NCBI GenBank assembly: GCA_945918815.1
Contig: CAMEIU010000083.1
Span: 1 to 9,162 of the forward strand
From: an uncultured Clostridia bacterium
GTDB lineage: Bacteria; Bacillota; Clostridia; Oscillospirales; Oscillospiraceae
DNA: 9,162 bases
Direction: 5' to 3'
This document shows, piece after piece, positions 1 through 5,406 of the stretch. The notes under the pieces were generated by a model, which saw only the letters and a program-made list of their open reading frames with translations, searched no databases and was not told the DNA's origin. A program made the translations under genes and the position numbers. Positions within the stretch are counted from its first letter, which is position 1. Each line of letters begins with the position of its first letter.

Positions 1-405
1 CTGGCCAAGCGGTTCCCGGTGGACGCCGACCGGATGGTGCTGGAAAAGGATATCACCTTCTATTCCGTCTGCGAGCATCACCTGCTGCCCTTCTACGGCA
101 AGGCCCACATCGCCTATCTGCCCAAGGGGCAGGTGGTGGGCCTCAGCAAGCTGGCCCGGACCGTGGAGGTCTTCGCCCGCCGCCCGCAGATTCAGGAGCA
201 GCTGACCAACCAAATTGCCTCCGCCATCATGGAGGAGCTGCAGCCCCAGGGCGTCATGGTGCTGATCGAGGCGGAGCATATGTGCATGACCATGCGCGGC
301 ATCAAGAAGCCCGGCAGCAAGACGGTTACCGTGGCCGCGCTTGGCTGCTTCCAGGAGGATCCGGCTATGCAGGACCGGTTCTTCCAGCTGCTGGACCGCG
401 GATGA
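1..405 (+). CDS. folE: GTP cyclohydrolase I, C-terminal part (5' end outside window)
   Basis: GTP cyclohydrolase I converts GTP to 7,8-dihydroneopterin triphosphate and formate, the first committed step of folate synthesis, in the cytosol. The frame is open from base 1, so the gene begins upstream; an in-frame GTG at 19 is internal to the conserved fold and is not a start. Counting codons from base 1, the zinc and catalytic residues are visible: Cys24, His26 and His27 in the CEHH motif, then His93 and Cys95 in HMCM. The 71-residue spacing between the two zinc cysteines equals that of E. coli FolE (C110 and C181, from memory). The conserved GLSKLAR and MTMRGIKKPGS segments are intact. Roughly the first third of the protein is missing from the window. 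The stop TGA at 403-405 overlaps the ATG of the next gene (ATGA), so it is the upstream member of the folate operon. Its promoter lies outside the window. Confidence 0.97.
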   Translation: MAKRFPVDADRMVLEKDITFYSVCEHHLLPFYGKAHIAYLPKGQVVGLSKLARTVEVFARRPQIQEQLTNQIASAIMEELQPQGVMVLIEAEHMCMTMRGIKKPGSKTVTVAALGCFQEDPAMQDRFFQLLDRG

Positions 406-884
406 ACAGAATCGACCATATCCTGGACCATCCCCTGTTCCGGGAACGGCTGGCAAGGCTGGAGGCCTTGGAGGCGGACCGCGCCTTCTGCCGCCACGAT
501 CTGAGCCATCTCCTGGACGTGGCGCGGCTCATGTGGATTTGGGTCCTGGAAGAGGACCTGCCCGTTTCCCGGGAGACGGTCTACGCCGCGGCCCTGCTCC
601 ATGACCTGGGCCGGGCGGACCAGCTGGAGCGGGGGATTCCCCATGAGGAAGCCGGGGCGGAGCTGGCCCTGAAAATCCTGCCGGAGGTTGGCTTCACGGA
701 GAATGCGTGCGAAGAAATCCGGGACGCCATCCTGGGCCACCGGCGCAGCGGCGCGGCGGCGCGTTCTCCTTTGGGAGAACTGCTGTACCGGGCGGACAAG
801 GCCTGCCGTCCCTGCTGGCATTGTCCCGCCAGCGCGGCCTGCAACTGGCCGGACGAAATGAAAAATACGGGAATTACCCGGTAA
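402..884 (+). CDS. HD-domain phosphohydrolase embedded in the folate operon
   Basis: A 160-residue HD-superfamily hydrolase; these are metal-dependent phosphohydrolases. The HD signature residues are seen: His36 in the RHDLSHLLDVARL helix, the His67-Asp68 pair in LLHDLGR, His113 in ILGHRR and Asp132 in YRADK. The C-terminus has a cysteine cluster (Cys135, Cys138, Cys141, Cys147, spacing x2-x2-x5) followed by NWPDEMKN, which could bind a metal or be structural. The start is the ATG at 402, which overlaps the folE stop as ATGA, implying coupled translation; I see no good separate ribosome site. It stops 15 bases before folP. The position between folE and folP, with no Nudix gene visible, suggests it removes phosphate from dihydroneopterin triphosphate or monophosphate. 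HD-type MptB acting on a pterin cyclic phosphate in archaeal methanopterin synthesis is a precedent. Family assignment is firm; the substrate is inference. Confidence 0.9.
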   Translation: MNRIDHILDHPLFRERLARLEALEADRAFCRHDLSHLLDVARLMWIWVLEEDLPVSRETVYAAALLHDLGRADQLERGIPHEEAGAELALKILPEVGFTENACEEIRDAILGHRRSGAAARSPLGELLYRADKACRPCWHCPASAACNWPDEMKNTGITR

Positions 885-899
885 GGAGCGAATACTGCC

Positions 900-1712
900 A
901 TGAAAATCGGCAACAAAGAGTTTGAGACCAAGGGCAAGACCTACATCATGGGCATCCTCAACGTGACGCCGGATTCCTTCTCCGACGGCGGCCGGTGGAA
1001 TCAGATGGACGCGGCCCTCCATCATGTGGAGGACATGCTGGCCGAGGGCATGGACATTGTGGACATCGGCGGCGAGTCTACCCGGCCTGGCTACACGAAA
1101 ATCTCCGATCAGGAGGAGATCGACCGGGTGGTCCCGGTCATCGAGGCGGTGAAATCCCGGTTTGACGTGCCCATCAGCCTGGATACCTATAAGAGCTGCG
1201 TGGCCAAGGCGGGCCTGGAAGCCGGCGCGGACCTGCTCAACGACATCTGGGGCCTGAAATACGACCCGAAGCTGGCCGGAGTCATCGCCGAATCCGGCGT
1301 GCCCTGCTGCCTGATGCACAACCGGGCGGAAGCGAATTATGTAAACTTTTTCCCGGAAATGCTGGAGGACCTGATGGAGACCCTGCGGCTGGCCGGGAAG
1401 GCCGGGATTTCCCGGGAAAAGATCATCCTGGATCCCGGCGTGGGCTTCGGCAAGACCTATGAGAACAACCTGGAGAGCGTCCGGCGGCTGCCGGAGCTGA
1501 TCCGTGCCTTCGACCTGCCGGTGCTGCTGGGCACCAGCCGCAAGAGCATGATCGGCATCGCATTGGGCCTGCCCTCGGACCAGCGGGTGGAGGGCACCGT
1601 GGCCACCAGCGTCATGGCGGTCATGGCGGGCTGCATGTTCGTCCGGGTCCACGACGTCCAGGCCAACGCCCGGGCGGTGCAGATGGCGGAGGCAATTTGC
1701 TATGGCGGTTGA
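900..1712 (+). CDS. folP: Dihydropteroate synthase
   Basis: Condenses 6-hydroxymethyl-7,8-dihydropterin pyrophosphate with 4-aminobenzoate to give 7,8-dihydropteroate; it is the sulfonamide target enzyme. The 270-residue TIM-barrel protein is full length. Diagnostic loops are all present: MGILNVTPDSFSDGG (Asn21), DIGGESTRPG (residues 55-64), the LDT segment with Asp95, LLNDIWG (Asn114-Asp115), ILDPGVGFGKT (Asp178), LLGTSRKSMIG (Lys215) and VRVHDV (Arg249, His251) near the end. These line up with the pterin, pyrophosphate and substrate-loop residues of known FolP proteins. AAGGAG at 883-888 lies 11 bases before the ATG and overlaps the stop of the HD gene. The 3' end overlaps folBK by 11 bases. 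The enzyme works directly downstream of the HPPK domain encoded by the next gene. I see nothing unusual at the conserved sites. Confidence 0.98.
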   Translation: MKIGNKEFETKGKTYIMGILNVTPDSFSDGGRWNQMDAALHHVEDMLAEGMDIVDIGGESTRPGYTKISDQEEIDRVVPVIEAVKSRFDVPISLDTYKSCVAKAGLEAGADLLNDIWGLKYDPKLAGVIAESGVPCCLMHNRAEANYVNFFPEMLEDLMETLRLAGKAGISREKIILDPGVGFGKTYENNLESVRRLPELIRAFDLPVLLGTSRKSMIGIALGLPSDQRVEGTVATSVMAVMAGCMFVRVHDVQANARAVQMAEAICYGG

Positions 1713-2532
1713 GCGGGACGAGATTCGGATCCGCGGCCTGCGGATCTTCGCCCACCACGGCGTTTTTGAAGAAGAAACGCGGCTGGGCCAGACCTTTGTG
1801 GTCAACGCCACGCTCTTTACCGATACCAGAGTCGGCGGCCTGACGGACAGCCTGGAAGATACCATCAGCTACGCGGACGTCTGCCAGTTCCTGACGGAAT
1901 ACCTGCAAGCAAACACCTGGAAGCTGCTGGAGGCCGCCGTGGAGCATGCCTGCAGGGCCTTGCTGCTGCGCTATCCGCTGGTTCGTGCCGTGGAGCTGGA
2001 GCTGGAAAAGCCCAGCGCACCCATTCCGCTGCCCTTTGACAGCGTCTCCGTCTGCGTGCGCCGGGGCTGGACCCGGGCCTTCGTGGCCCTGGGCTCCAAC
2101 CTGGGCGATAAGCGGGGATATCTCGACGGCGCGGTGCAGGCCATGGAGGCCGACGAGAACATCCGCGTCCGAAAGGTCAGCACGTATCTGGAGACCAAGC
2201 CCTACGGCGGGGTGGAGCAGGACGACTTCCTCAACGCCGCCGTGGAAATCGAGACGCTGTACACGCCCCGGGAGCTGCTGGACACGCTGCACAAAATTGA
2301 GCAGGCGGCCAAGCGGGAGCGGCTGGTCCACTGGGGTCCCCGGACCCTGGACCTGGACATCCTGTTCTATGAGGATTTGATTCAGGACAGCGGCGACCTG
2401 ACCATTCCGCACCCCGACCTGCAGAACCGGGACTTTGTCTTAAAGCCCATGGCGGAGCTGGCTCCGGGCTTCCTCCATCCCGTGCTGCGCAAGACCATGC
2501 GCCAGCTGTTGGAGGATTTGTCATGCGGTTGA
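1702..2532 (+). CDS. folBK: Bifunctional dihydroneopterin aldolase / 6-hydroxymethyl-dihydropterin pyrophosphokinase
   Basis: A 276-residue fusion of two consecutive pathway enzymes. Residues 1 to about 121 are FolB: IRIRGLRIFAHHGVFEEE at the N-terminus, Glu77 in LLEAAVEHAC, and Lys103 in LELEKPSAPIP, matching the aldolase active-site glutamate and lysine. Residues from about 124 to the end are FolK: AFVALGSNLGDKRGYL at the start, PYGGVEQDDFLNAA, then HWGPRTLDLDILFYED with Arg214, Asp217 and Asp219 corresponding to the ATP/Mg2+ residues of HPPK, plus IPHPDLQNRDFVLKPM. FolB releases glycolaldehyde from dihydroneopterin; FolK then pyrophosphorylates 6-hydroxymethyl-dihydropterin for FolP. Start ATG 1702 has GGAGG at 1688-1692 inside the end of folP. 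The gene overlaps folP by 11 bases and folA by 10. Joining the two domains in one chain is known in various Firmicutes. Confidence 0.97.
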   Translation: MAVERDEIRIRGLRIFAHHGVFEEETRLGQTFVVNATLFTDTRVGGLTDSLEDTISYADVCQFLTEYLQANTWKLLEAAVEHACRALLLRYPLVRAVELELEKPSAPIPLPFDSVSVCVRRGWTRAFVALGSNLGDKRGYLDGAVQAMEADENIRVRKVSTYLETKPYGGVEQDDFLNAAVEIETLYTPRELLDTLHKIEQAAKRERLVHWGPRTLDLDILFYEDLIQDSGDLTIPHPDLQNRDFVLKPMAELAPGFLHPVLRKTMRQLLEDLSCG

Positions 2533-2999
2533 TCGCCGCCGTGGCGGCGGACTGGGGTATCGGATACCGGGGAGACCTGCTGTTCGACCTGCCGGGCGAT
2601 AAGCGGCATTTCAAGGAGCTGACCTGGAATCAGACTGTGGTCCTGGGCCGGGCGACCCTGGATTCCCTCCCCGGCGGACGGCCCCTGCCGGGCCGGACCA
2701 ATCTGGTTCTGACCCGGAACCGGGACTTCCGACGGGACGGCGTCACGGTCCTCCACAGCCTGGACGAGCTGCCGGAATCCGGCGATTTCTGGGTCATGGG
2801 CGGGGCCGAGGTCTATGCCGCCCTGCTGCCCCGCTGCACCGAGGCGGAGATCACCTGCGTCCAGGCCACCCGCCCGGCGGACCGCTTCCTGGAAAACCTG
2901 GACGAGAACCCGGACTGGACCCTGGAATCGGAATCGGAGCCGGTGGAGGAGAACGGGCTTTGGTATACGTTTCGGAAATACAGAAGAATGGATAATTGA
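2523..2999 (+). CDS. folA: Dihydrofolate reductase
   Basis: NADPH-dependent reduction of dihydrofolate to tetrahydrofolate, the last step of the pathway; it also recycles the dihydrofolate made by thymidylate synthase. The 158-residue length is typical. Visible landmarks are AAVAADWGIGYRGDLLF (Met20-loop region), LPGDKRHFKELT with Asp26 as the probable catalytic acid, VVLGRATLDSLPGGRPLPGRTNLVLTRN (cofactor-binding segment) and FWVMGGAEVYAALLP (the GG motif at the NADPH site). The usual GRKT motif reads GRAT here, a small departure at a cofactor-proximal Lys/Arg position; whether that matters cannot be said. GGAGG at 2511-2515 supports the ATG at 2523, which overlaps the folBK stop. It is the last gene of the operon; a repeat element and a terminator follow. 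Confidence 0.97.
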   Translation: MRLIAAVAADWGIGYRGDLLFDLPGDKRHFKELTWNQTVVLGRATLDSLPGGRPLPGRTNLVLTRNRDFRRDGVTVLHSLDELPESGDFWVMGGAEVYAALLPRCTEAEITCVQATRPADRFLENLDENPDWTLESESEPVEENGLWYTFRKYRRMDN

Positions 3000-3016
3000 C
3001 AATATTCGGCACAAGA

Positions 3017-3188
3017 CCCTCGTGCCCCCTCTGTAGGGGCGGCCCCACGTGGCCGCCCGTATGGGGCTCCGCGAAGCGGTGGGGGTTGCGGCAAGTTTGC
3101 AATTGTATCGCATGATCGGTAAAATTGCGTGTCGGCACAACCCCCAGCCTCACTTCGTTCGGCAGCCCCCTATGAGGGGGCACAAGGG
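3017..3188. repeat. MITE-like imperfect inverted-repeat element, about 172 bp
   Basis: The ends are inverted copies: CCCTCGTGCCCCCTC at 3017-3031 pairs with the complement of 3174-3188 over 15 bases with one mismatch, and the match continues into TAGGGGC/GCCCCCTA. A second inverted pair lies further in: TGGGGGTTG at 3080-3088 against CAACCCCCA at 3138-3146. Inside the left arm there is also a perfect 8-base palindrome, GGGCGGCC at 3037-3044 and GGCCGCCC at 3051-3058. The middle is AT-richer and has no reading frame of note. The structure resembles a non-autonomous miniature element or a large REP-like palindrome. No target-site duplication is obvious, so movement is inferred, not shown. Confidence 0.65.
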
Positions 3189-3204
3189 CACTCTATAGAA
3201 TCAA

Positions 3205-3234
3205 CCCGTGCGTGAAAAAAGCGCACGGGTTTTT
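3205..3234 (+). terminator. Rho-independent terminator, probable end of the folate operon
   Basis: CCCGTGCG at 3205-3212 and CGCACGGG at 3222-3229 form a perfect 8-bp GC-rich stem with a 9-base loop, followed at once by TTTTT (3230-3234). It is the first intrinsic terminator after folA on the plus strand. Confidence 0.88.
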
Positions 3235-3314
3235 GTCATATTCTGCAACTCCTGCCATGGTTTTCTCGTCCTTAGAGGTATCCGCGGATGGAACATGTTG
3301 CAGGAGATGGTTGG

Positions 3315-3515
3315 ATGAAACAGAAAGATAAAACGACGCGGCGGGCGGCCAGCTGGGTCCTTGTGCTGCTGGCGTTGGCCTGCGCCGTGGCCTTGGCGGT
3401 CTGCCTCAAGCCCAGGGAGGCGCGGGAGGCCGCCGTAGGGGCTGTGGACACGGAACCGGAGCAATTGCCGGAGCCGGAACCGGCGGCAAAGGATATCGTT
3501 CAGATCATGGCATAA
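3315..3515 (+). CDS. Small single-pass membrane protein with acidic Pro/Glu-rich tail, function unknown
   Basis: I do not recognise a family. The 66-residue product has a short basic N-terminus (MKQKDKTTRR), one hydrophobic helix at about residues 11-31 (ASWVLVLLALACAVALAVCL), and then an acidic, proline-containing tail with EPEQLPEPEP. By the positive-inside rule the tail should be outside the membrane. The helix could be an uncleaved signal anchor or a signal peptide. I chose ATG 3315 because AGGAG at 3302-3306 sits 8 bases before it; an in-frame ATG at 3288 would add nine residues but has a weaker site. The gene stands alone between two terminators, so it is probably its own transcription unit. 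Codon use and GC resemble the neighbours. That it is a real gene rests on the ribosome site, the coherent topology and the strong terminator directly behind it. Confidence 0.6.
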   Translation: MKQKDKTTRRAASWVLVLLALACAVALAVCLKPREAREAAVGAVDTEPEQLPEPEPAAKDIVQIMA

Positions 3516-3518
3516 ACG

Positions 3519-3556
3519 AAACGAGTGGAAAGGCCGGGGCCTTTCCACTCGTTTTT
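3519..3556 (+). terminator. Strong rho-independent terminator
   Basis: A perfect 17-bp inverted repeat (3519-3535 with 3538-3554; arms begin AAACGAGTGG and end CCACTCGTTT) closes on a very short turn in the CCGGGGCC centre and ends in TTTTT (3552-3556). It starts 4 bases after the stop of the small membrane-protein gene. Confidence 0.92.
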
Positions 3557-3562
3557 CGGCGA

Positions 3563-3591
3563 TTGCCATTTCCGCTTCCAGCGTGTATAAT
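3563..3591 (+). promoter_or_regulatory. Sigma-A promoter for the amidohydrolase gene
   Basis: TTGCCA (-35, 3563-3568), a 17-base spacer, and a perfect TATAAT (-10, 3586-3591) come directly after the preceding terminator. Transcription should begin near 3598, leaving a leader of about 55 bases that contains a short AGGGGC/GCCCCT hairpin (3601-3620) before the coding start. Confidence 0.8.
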
Positions 3592-3652
3592 CAAGGCCGT
3601 AGGGGCGGCTATCAGCCCCTCGCAAGATGACAGTTGGAAAGAAGGGACCGCC

Positions 3653-4507
3653 GTGTTTGGCGATTGTCATATTCATATGGTCCTGGACGGCGTCAATTGG
3701 CGCGCCGCCATTGACCACCAGAGAAGGGGACCGGACGAGGCGTTGATCCGCGCCCGGCTGGCGGACTACGCCCGGCGGGGCGTCACGTTCCTCCGGGACG
3801 GCGGCGACGCCTGGGACGTGGGCCTGACGGCGTCCCGGCTGGCAGGGGCGTACGGCATCCGCTACCGGACGCCCTGCTTTCCCATCTGCCGCAAAGGCCA
3901 CTACGGCGGCTTCATCGGGCGATGTTTTTCGGATCTGATGGAATACCGCGCTATGGTGCATGAGGTCCGGGAAAAGGGCGGCCATTTTATCAAGATCATG
4001 GTCTCCGGCCTCATGGATTTTGCCCAATTCGGTGTCCTGACCGACGAGCCCTGCCCGCCGGACCTGGCCCGGGATCTGATTTCCATCGCCCACGACGCGG
4101 GCTTTTCGATCATGGCTCACGCCAACGGCAGCGAGGCCGTCTCCGCCGCTCTGGCCTGTGGAGTGGACTCCATTGAACACGGGGCGTATTTGAATGAAGA
4201 GACCCTGGCCCAGCTGGCGGAGAGCGGGGCGGTGTGGGTCCCGACCCTGGTGACCATCGGCAACCTCCGGGGCCTGGGCCGCTTCCCGGATCAGGTACTG
4301 GAGCCGCTGCTGGAGTTGCAGCAGAACAACGTGGCCCGGGCGGCGAAACTGGGAGCCAAAATCGCCCTGGGCACCGACGCCGGCGCCTACGCAGTCTGCC
4401 ATGGGGCAGCCGTGGAACAGGAATATGCATTATTAAAACAGGCCCTGGGAGAAAACACGGACCGGATTTTGACGGAAGGCGAACAGGCAATCCAGACCCG
4501 GTTTTAG
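3653..4507 (+). CDS. Short metal-dependent amidohydrolase (imidazolonepropionase-like)
   Basis: Amidohydrolase-superfamily TIM-barrel enzyme, probably cytosolic, hydrolysing a C-N (or similar) bond in an unknown substrate. Metal ligands of the binuclear type are all visible with this start: His6 and His8 (DCHIH), Lys114 (FIKIMVSGLMDF, the likely carboxylated lysine), His156 (MAHANG), His176 (SIEHGAYL) and Asp242 (LGTDAGAY). I chose GTG 3653: it is about 6 bases after a GAAGGG-type ribosome site (about 3641-3646), lies downstream of the promoter, and puts the HxH motif at the very N-terminus. An upstream ATG at 3563 lies inside the promoter and would encode an unconserved leader. At 284 residues it is shorter than typical members (about 400), because it lacks the N-terminal part of the beta-sandwich; similar short forms exist in Clostridia, as I recall. 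Its neighbours give no clue to the substrate. Confidence 0.9.
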   Translation: MFGDCHIHMVLDGVNWRAAIDHQRRGPDEALIRARLADYARRGVTFLRDGGDAWDVGLTASRLAGAYGIRYRTPCFPICRKGHYGGFIGRCFSDLMEYRAMVHEVREKGGHFIKIMVSGLMDFAQFGVLTDEPCPPDLARDLISIAHDAGFSIMAHANGSEAVSAALACGVDSIEHGAYLNEETLAQLAESGAVWVPTLVTIGNLRGLGRFPDQVLEPLLELQQNNVARAAKLGAKIALGTDAGAYAVCHGAAVEQEYALLKQALGENTDRILTEGEQAIQTRF

Positions 4508-4540
4508 TAGCAGCTCCACTTTTACGCACTGCGTCCCATT

Positions 4541-4627
4541 GTAGGGCACGGCCACTGGACGTGCCGTATGCTGGAAGCTGCATCCCAAAATGAACTGCCC
4601 AACGGCGCGTCGGGTCGCCGCGCCCTA
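4541..4627. repeat. Pair of inverted GTAGGG-headed hairpins
   Basis: GTAGGG at 4541-4546 leads into a hairpin with stem GGCACG (4545-4550) / CGTGCC (4560-4565). In mirror orientation, a hairpin with stem GGCGCG (4604-4609) / CGCGCC (4619-4624) runs into CCCTAC (4622-4627). The outer GTAGGGC/GCCCTAC ends are inverted repeats of each other, enclosing about 75 bases. The same head-and-hairpin pattern occurs in the spacers at 3033-3058 and 3599-3620. This looks like a REP- or MITE-type intergenic repeat. Confidence 0.55.
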
Positions 4628-4645
4628 CGAAGGGGCTGTGTATGC

Positions 4646-4681
4646 AAAAAATTCCCCCATCCGCAAATGCGGGTGGGGGAA
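4646..4681 (-). terminator. Rho-independent terminator of the hsp20 gene
   Basis: The arms 4652-4664 and 4669-4681 form a 13-bp stem with one wobble pair and a 4-base loop. Read on the minus strand the hairpin is followed by TTTTTT (4646-4651), 10 bases past the hsp20 stop codon. On the plus strand there is no T-run after it, so it acts mainly for hsp20. Confidence 0.88.
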
Positions 4682-4690
4682 CGATGCTGT

Positions 4691-5119
4691 TTACTGGATT
4701 TCCAGACGGCGGGTGGTTTCTACCTTGGGGGCCTGCTTGGGCAGCTCCAGGGTCAGGACGCCGTTCTCATAAGAGGCGCGGATGTTGCTGGTGTCGATGC
4801 CCTCGGTGCTGAAGCTCCGGGTGAAGGAGCCGAAGGTCCGCTCACTCTTCAGGTAGTTGTCCTTCTTGTCCTCGGTGGCGGAGTGACGCTCGGCGTGGAT
4901 GGTCAGGGACTGGTCGTCCAGGTCCACGTGGATGTCCTCTTTCTTGAAGCCGGGCAGGTCCGCCTCCAGAATGAAGGAATTGCCGGCGTCGCGGATATCG
5001 GTCTTCATGGCGGCCAGGGCGTCGCTGCGGAAGAAGTCGCGCTCCATCTCGTCCAGCGCACGGAAGGGATTGAACAGATCGTTGTTGTGGTTACGGTTAT
5101 AAGTGGTCAGACTATACAT
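4691..5119 (-). CDS. Hsp20 / alpha-crystallin family small heat-shock protein
   Basis: An ATP-independent holdase chaperone that binds unfolding proteins and forms large oligomers in the cytosol. The 142-residue chain has a short N-terminal region with NPFRALDEMERDFF, the alpha-crystallin domain at about residues 39-130 (SFILEADLPGFKKEDIHVDL, ERTFGSFTRSF, and the signature YENGVLTLELPK), and a C-terminal LEI motif (139-141) of the I-x-I type used for oligomer contacts. A perfect AGGAGGT site (complement of 5128-5134) lies 8 bases before the ATG. A perfect CIRCE operator lies about 130 bases upstream, so repression by HrcA is likely; hrcA is not in the window. A GC-rich hairpin sits in the probable 5' leader. 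A strong terminator follows, so it is transcribed as a single gene. Confidence 0.96.
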   Translation of the reverse strand: MYSLTTYNRNHNNDLFNPFRALDEMERDFFRSDALAAMKTDIRDAGNSFILEADLPGFKKEDIHVDLDDQSLTIHAERHSATEDKKDNYLKSERTFGSFTRSFSTEGIDTSNIRASYENGVLTLELPKQAPKVETTRRLEIQ

Positions 5120-5146
5120 AAAAATTACCTCCTGAAATTCGGTTCC

Positions 5147-5167
5147 GCGGCCCTCAGTGGGGGCCGC
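5147..5167 (-). other. GC-rich hairpin in the hsp20 5' leader
   Basis: GCGGCCC (5147-5153) and GGGCCGC (5161-5167) form a perfect 7-bp stem with a 7-base loop, a few bases upstream of the hsp20 ribosome site. It does not pair with the ribosome site itself, so an RNA-thermometer role is not shown; it may stabilise the transcript or be incidental. Confidence 0.4.
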
Positions 5168-5185
5168 TCTTGTTTCTTTCTTTTG

Positions 5186-5214
5186 ATTATGTTATACGCC
5201 CACAATATGAACAA
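5186..5214 (-). promoter_or_regulatory. Candidate promoter of hsp20
   Basis: On the minus strand, TTGTTC (complement of 5209-5214) and CATAAT (complement of 5186-5191) are separated by 17 bases, placing the transcript start near 5179. An alternative -10, TAAAAT (complement of 5224-5229), would place its weak -35 (5247-5252, TGCTAA) inside one arm of CIRCE. That second option fits HrcA repression better but matches the -35 consensus poorly. Confidence 0.45.
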
Positions 5215-5246
5215 TTCCAGGATATTTTATGAATAGTCTGTGAATT

Positions 5247-5273
5247 TTAGCACTCTCGATAAGAGAGTGCTAA
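5247..5273. promoter_or_regulatory. CIRCE operator (HrcA binding site)
   Basis: TTAGCACTC, 9 bases, GAGTGCTAA: a perfect match to the canonical CIRCE inverted repeat. CIRCE is the binding site of the heat-shock repressor HrcA, normally in front of groESL and the dnaK operon. Here the nearest downstream gene is hsp20 on the minus strand, placing this small heat-shock protein in the HrcA regulon. Confidence 0.95.
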
Positions 5274-5323
5274 AAAGCGCGCTGACTTTTTGTTCTGTGC
5301 CACTGGCGCGGGAGCGCCCCAGG

Positions 5324-5342
5324 CTCCCTTGTGTAAAGGGAG
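5324..5342. repeat. Short palindromic repeat fragment
   Basis: CTCCCTT (5324-5330) and AAGGGAG (5336-5342) form a 7-bp hairpin with loop GTGTA. From memory, CTCCCTTGTGTAAAGGGAG-type palindromes recur between genes in gut Clostridia genomes, so this may be a remnant of a dispersed repeat. A second small hairpin, CGTCATG (5370-5376) / CATGACG (5382-5388), lies between it and the deoR stop. Neither has a T-run after it, so I do not call either a terminator. Confidence 0.4.
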
Positions 5343-5406
5343 GCGTTGGCTTTCTGCATGCCGCGGCTGCGTCATGGTATGCATGACGGCTGGATAGGCA
5401 AAAATC

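Larger units (their letters stand above)
3000..3314. other. Intergenic spacer after the folate operon
   Basis: This 315-base gap holds an imperfect inverted-repeat element (3017-3188), then a rho-independent terminator (3205-3234), then about 80 bases before the small membrane-protein gene. I see no tRNA or convincing coding sequence. The best promoter-like pair for the small gene is TTGTCA at 3233-3238 with CATGGT at 3256-3261 (17-base spacing), which is too weak to call as a promoter. Confidence 0.6.

Noticed and set aside
192..1865. Minus-strand open frame of 557 codons across folE, the HD gene and folP
   Set aside because: Antisense to well-conserved genes; its protein has no recognisable domain and the long frame is a by-product of GC-rich codon use.
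1621..2412. Minus-strand open frame across folBK
   Set aside because: Shadow of folBK; no motifs and no ribosome site.
3000..3314. Possible CRISPR array or RNA gene in the repeat-rich spacer
   Set aside because: The repeats are inverted and not direct and evenly spaced, and no tRNA-like or known riboswitch fold is recognisable.
3434..3442. A further GTAGGGGC string inside the small membrane-protein gene
   Set aside because: It lacks a following hairpin and lies within coding sequence; treated as chance.
3500..4402. Minus-strand open frame of 300 codons over the amidohydrolase
   Set aside because: The opposite strand has every amidohydrolase motif and a promoter; this frame has none.
4568..5236. 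Plus-strand open frame of 222 codons over hsp20
   Set aside because: Antisense to a clear Hsp20 gene that has a perfect ribosome site and terminator.
5324..5388. Two hairpins after deoR as its terminator
   Set aside because: Neither is followed by a T-run on the minus strand, so intrinsic termination is not supported.
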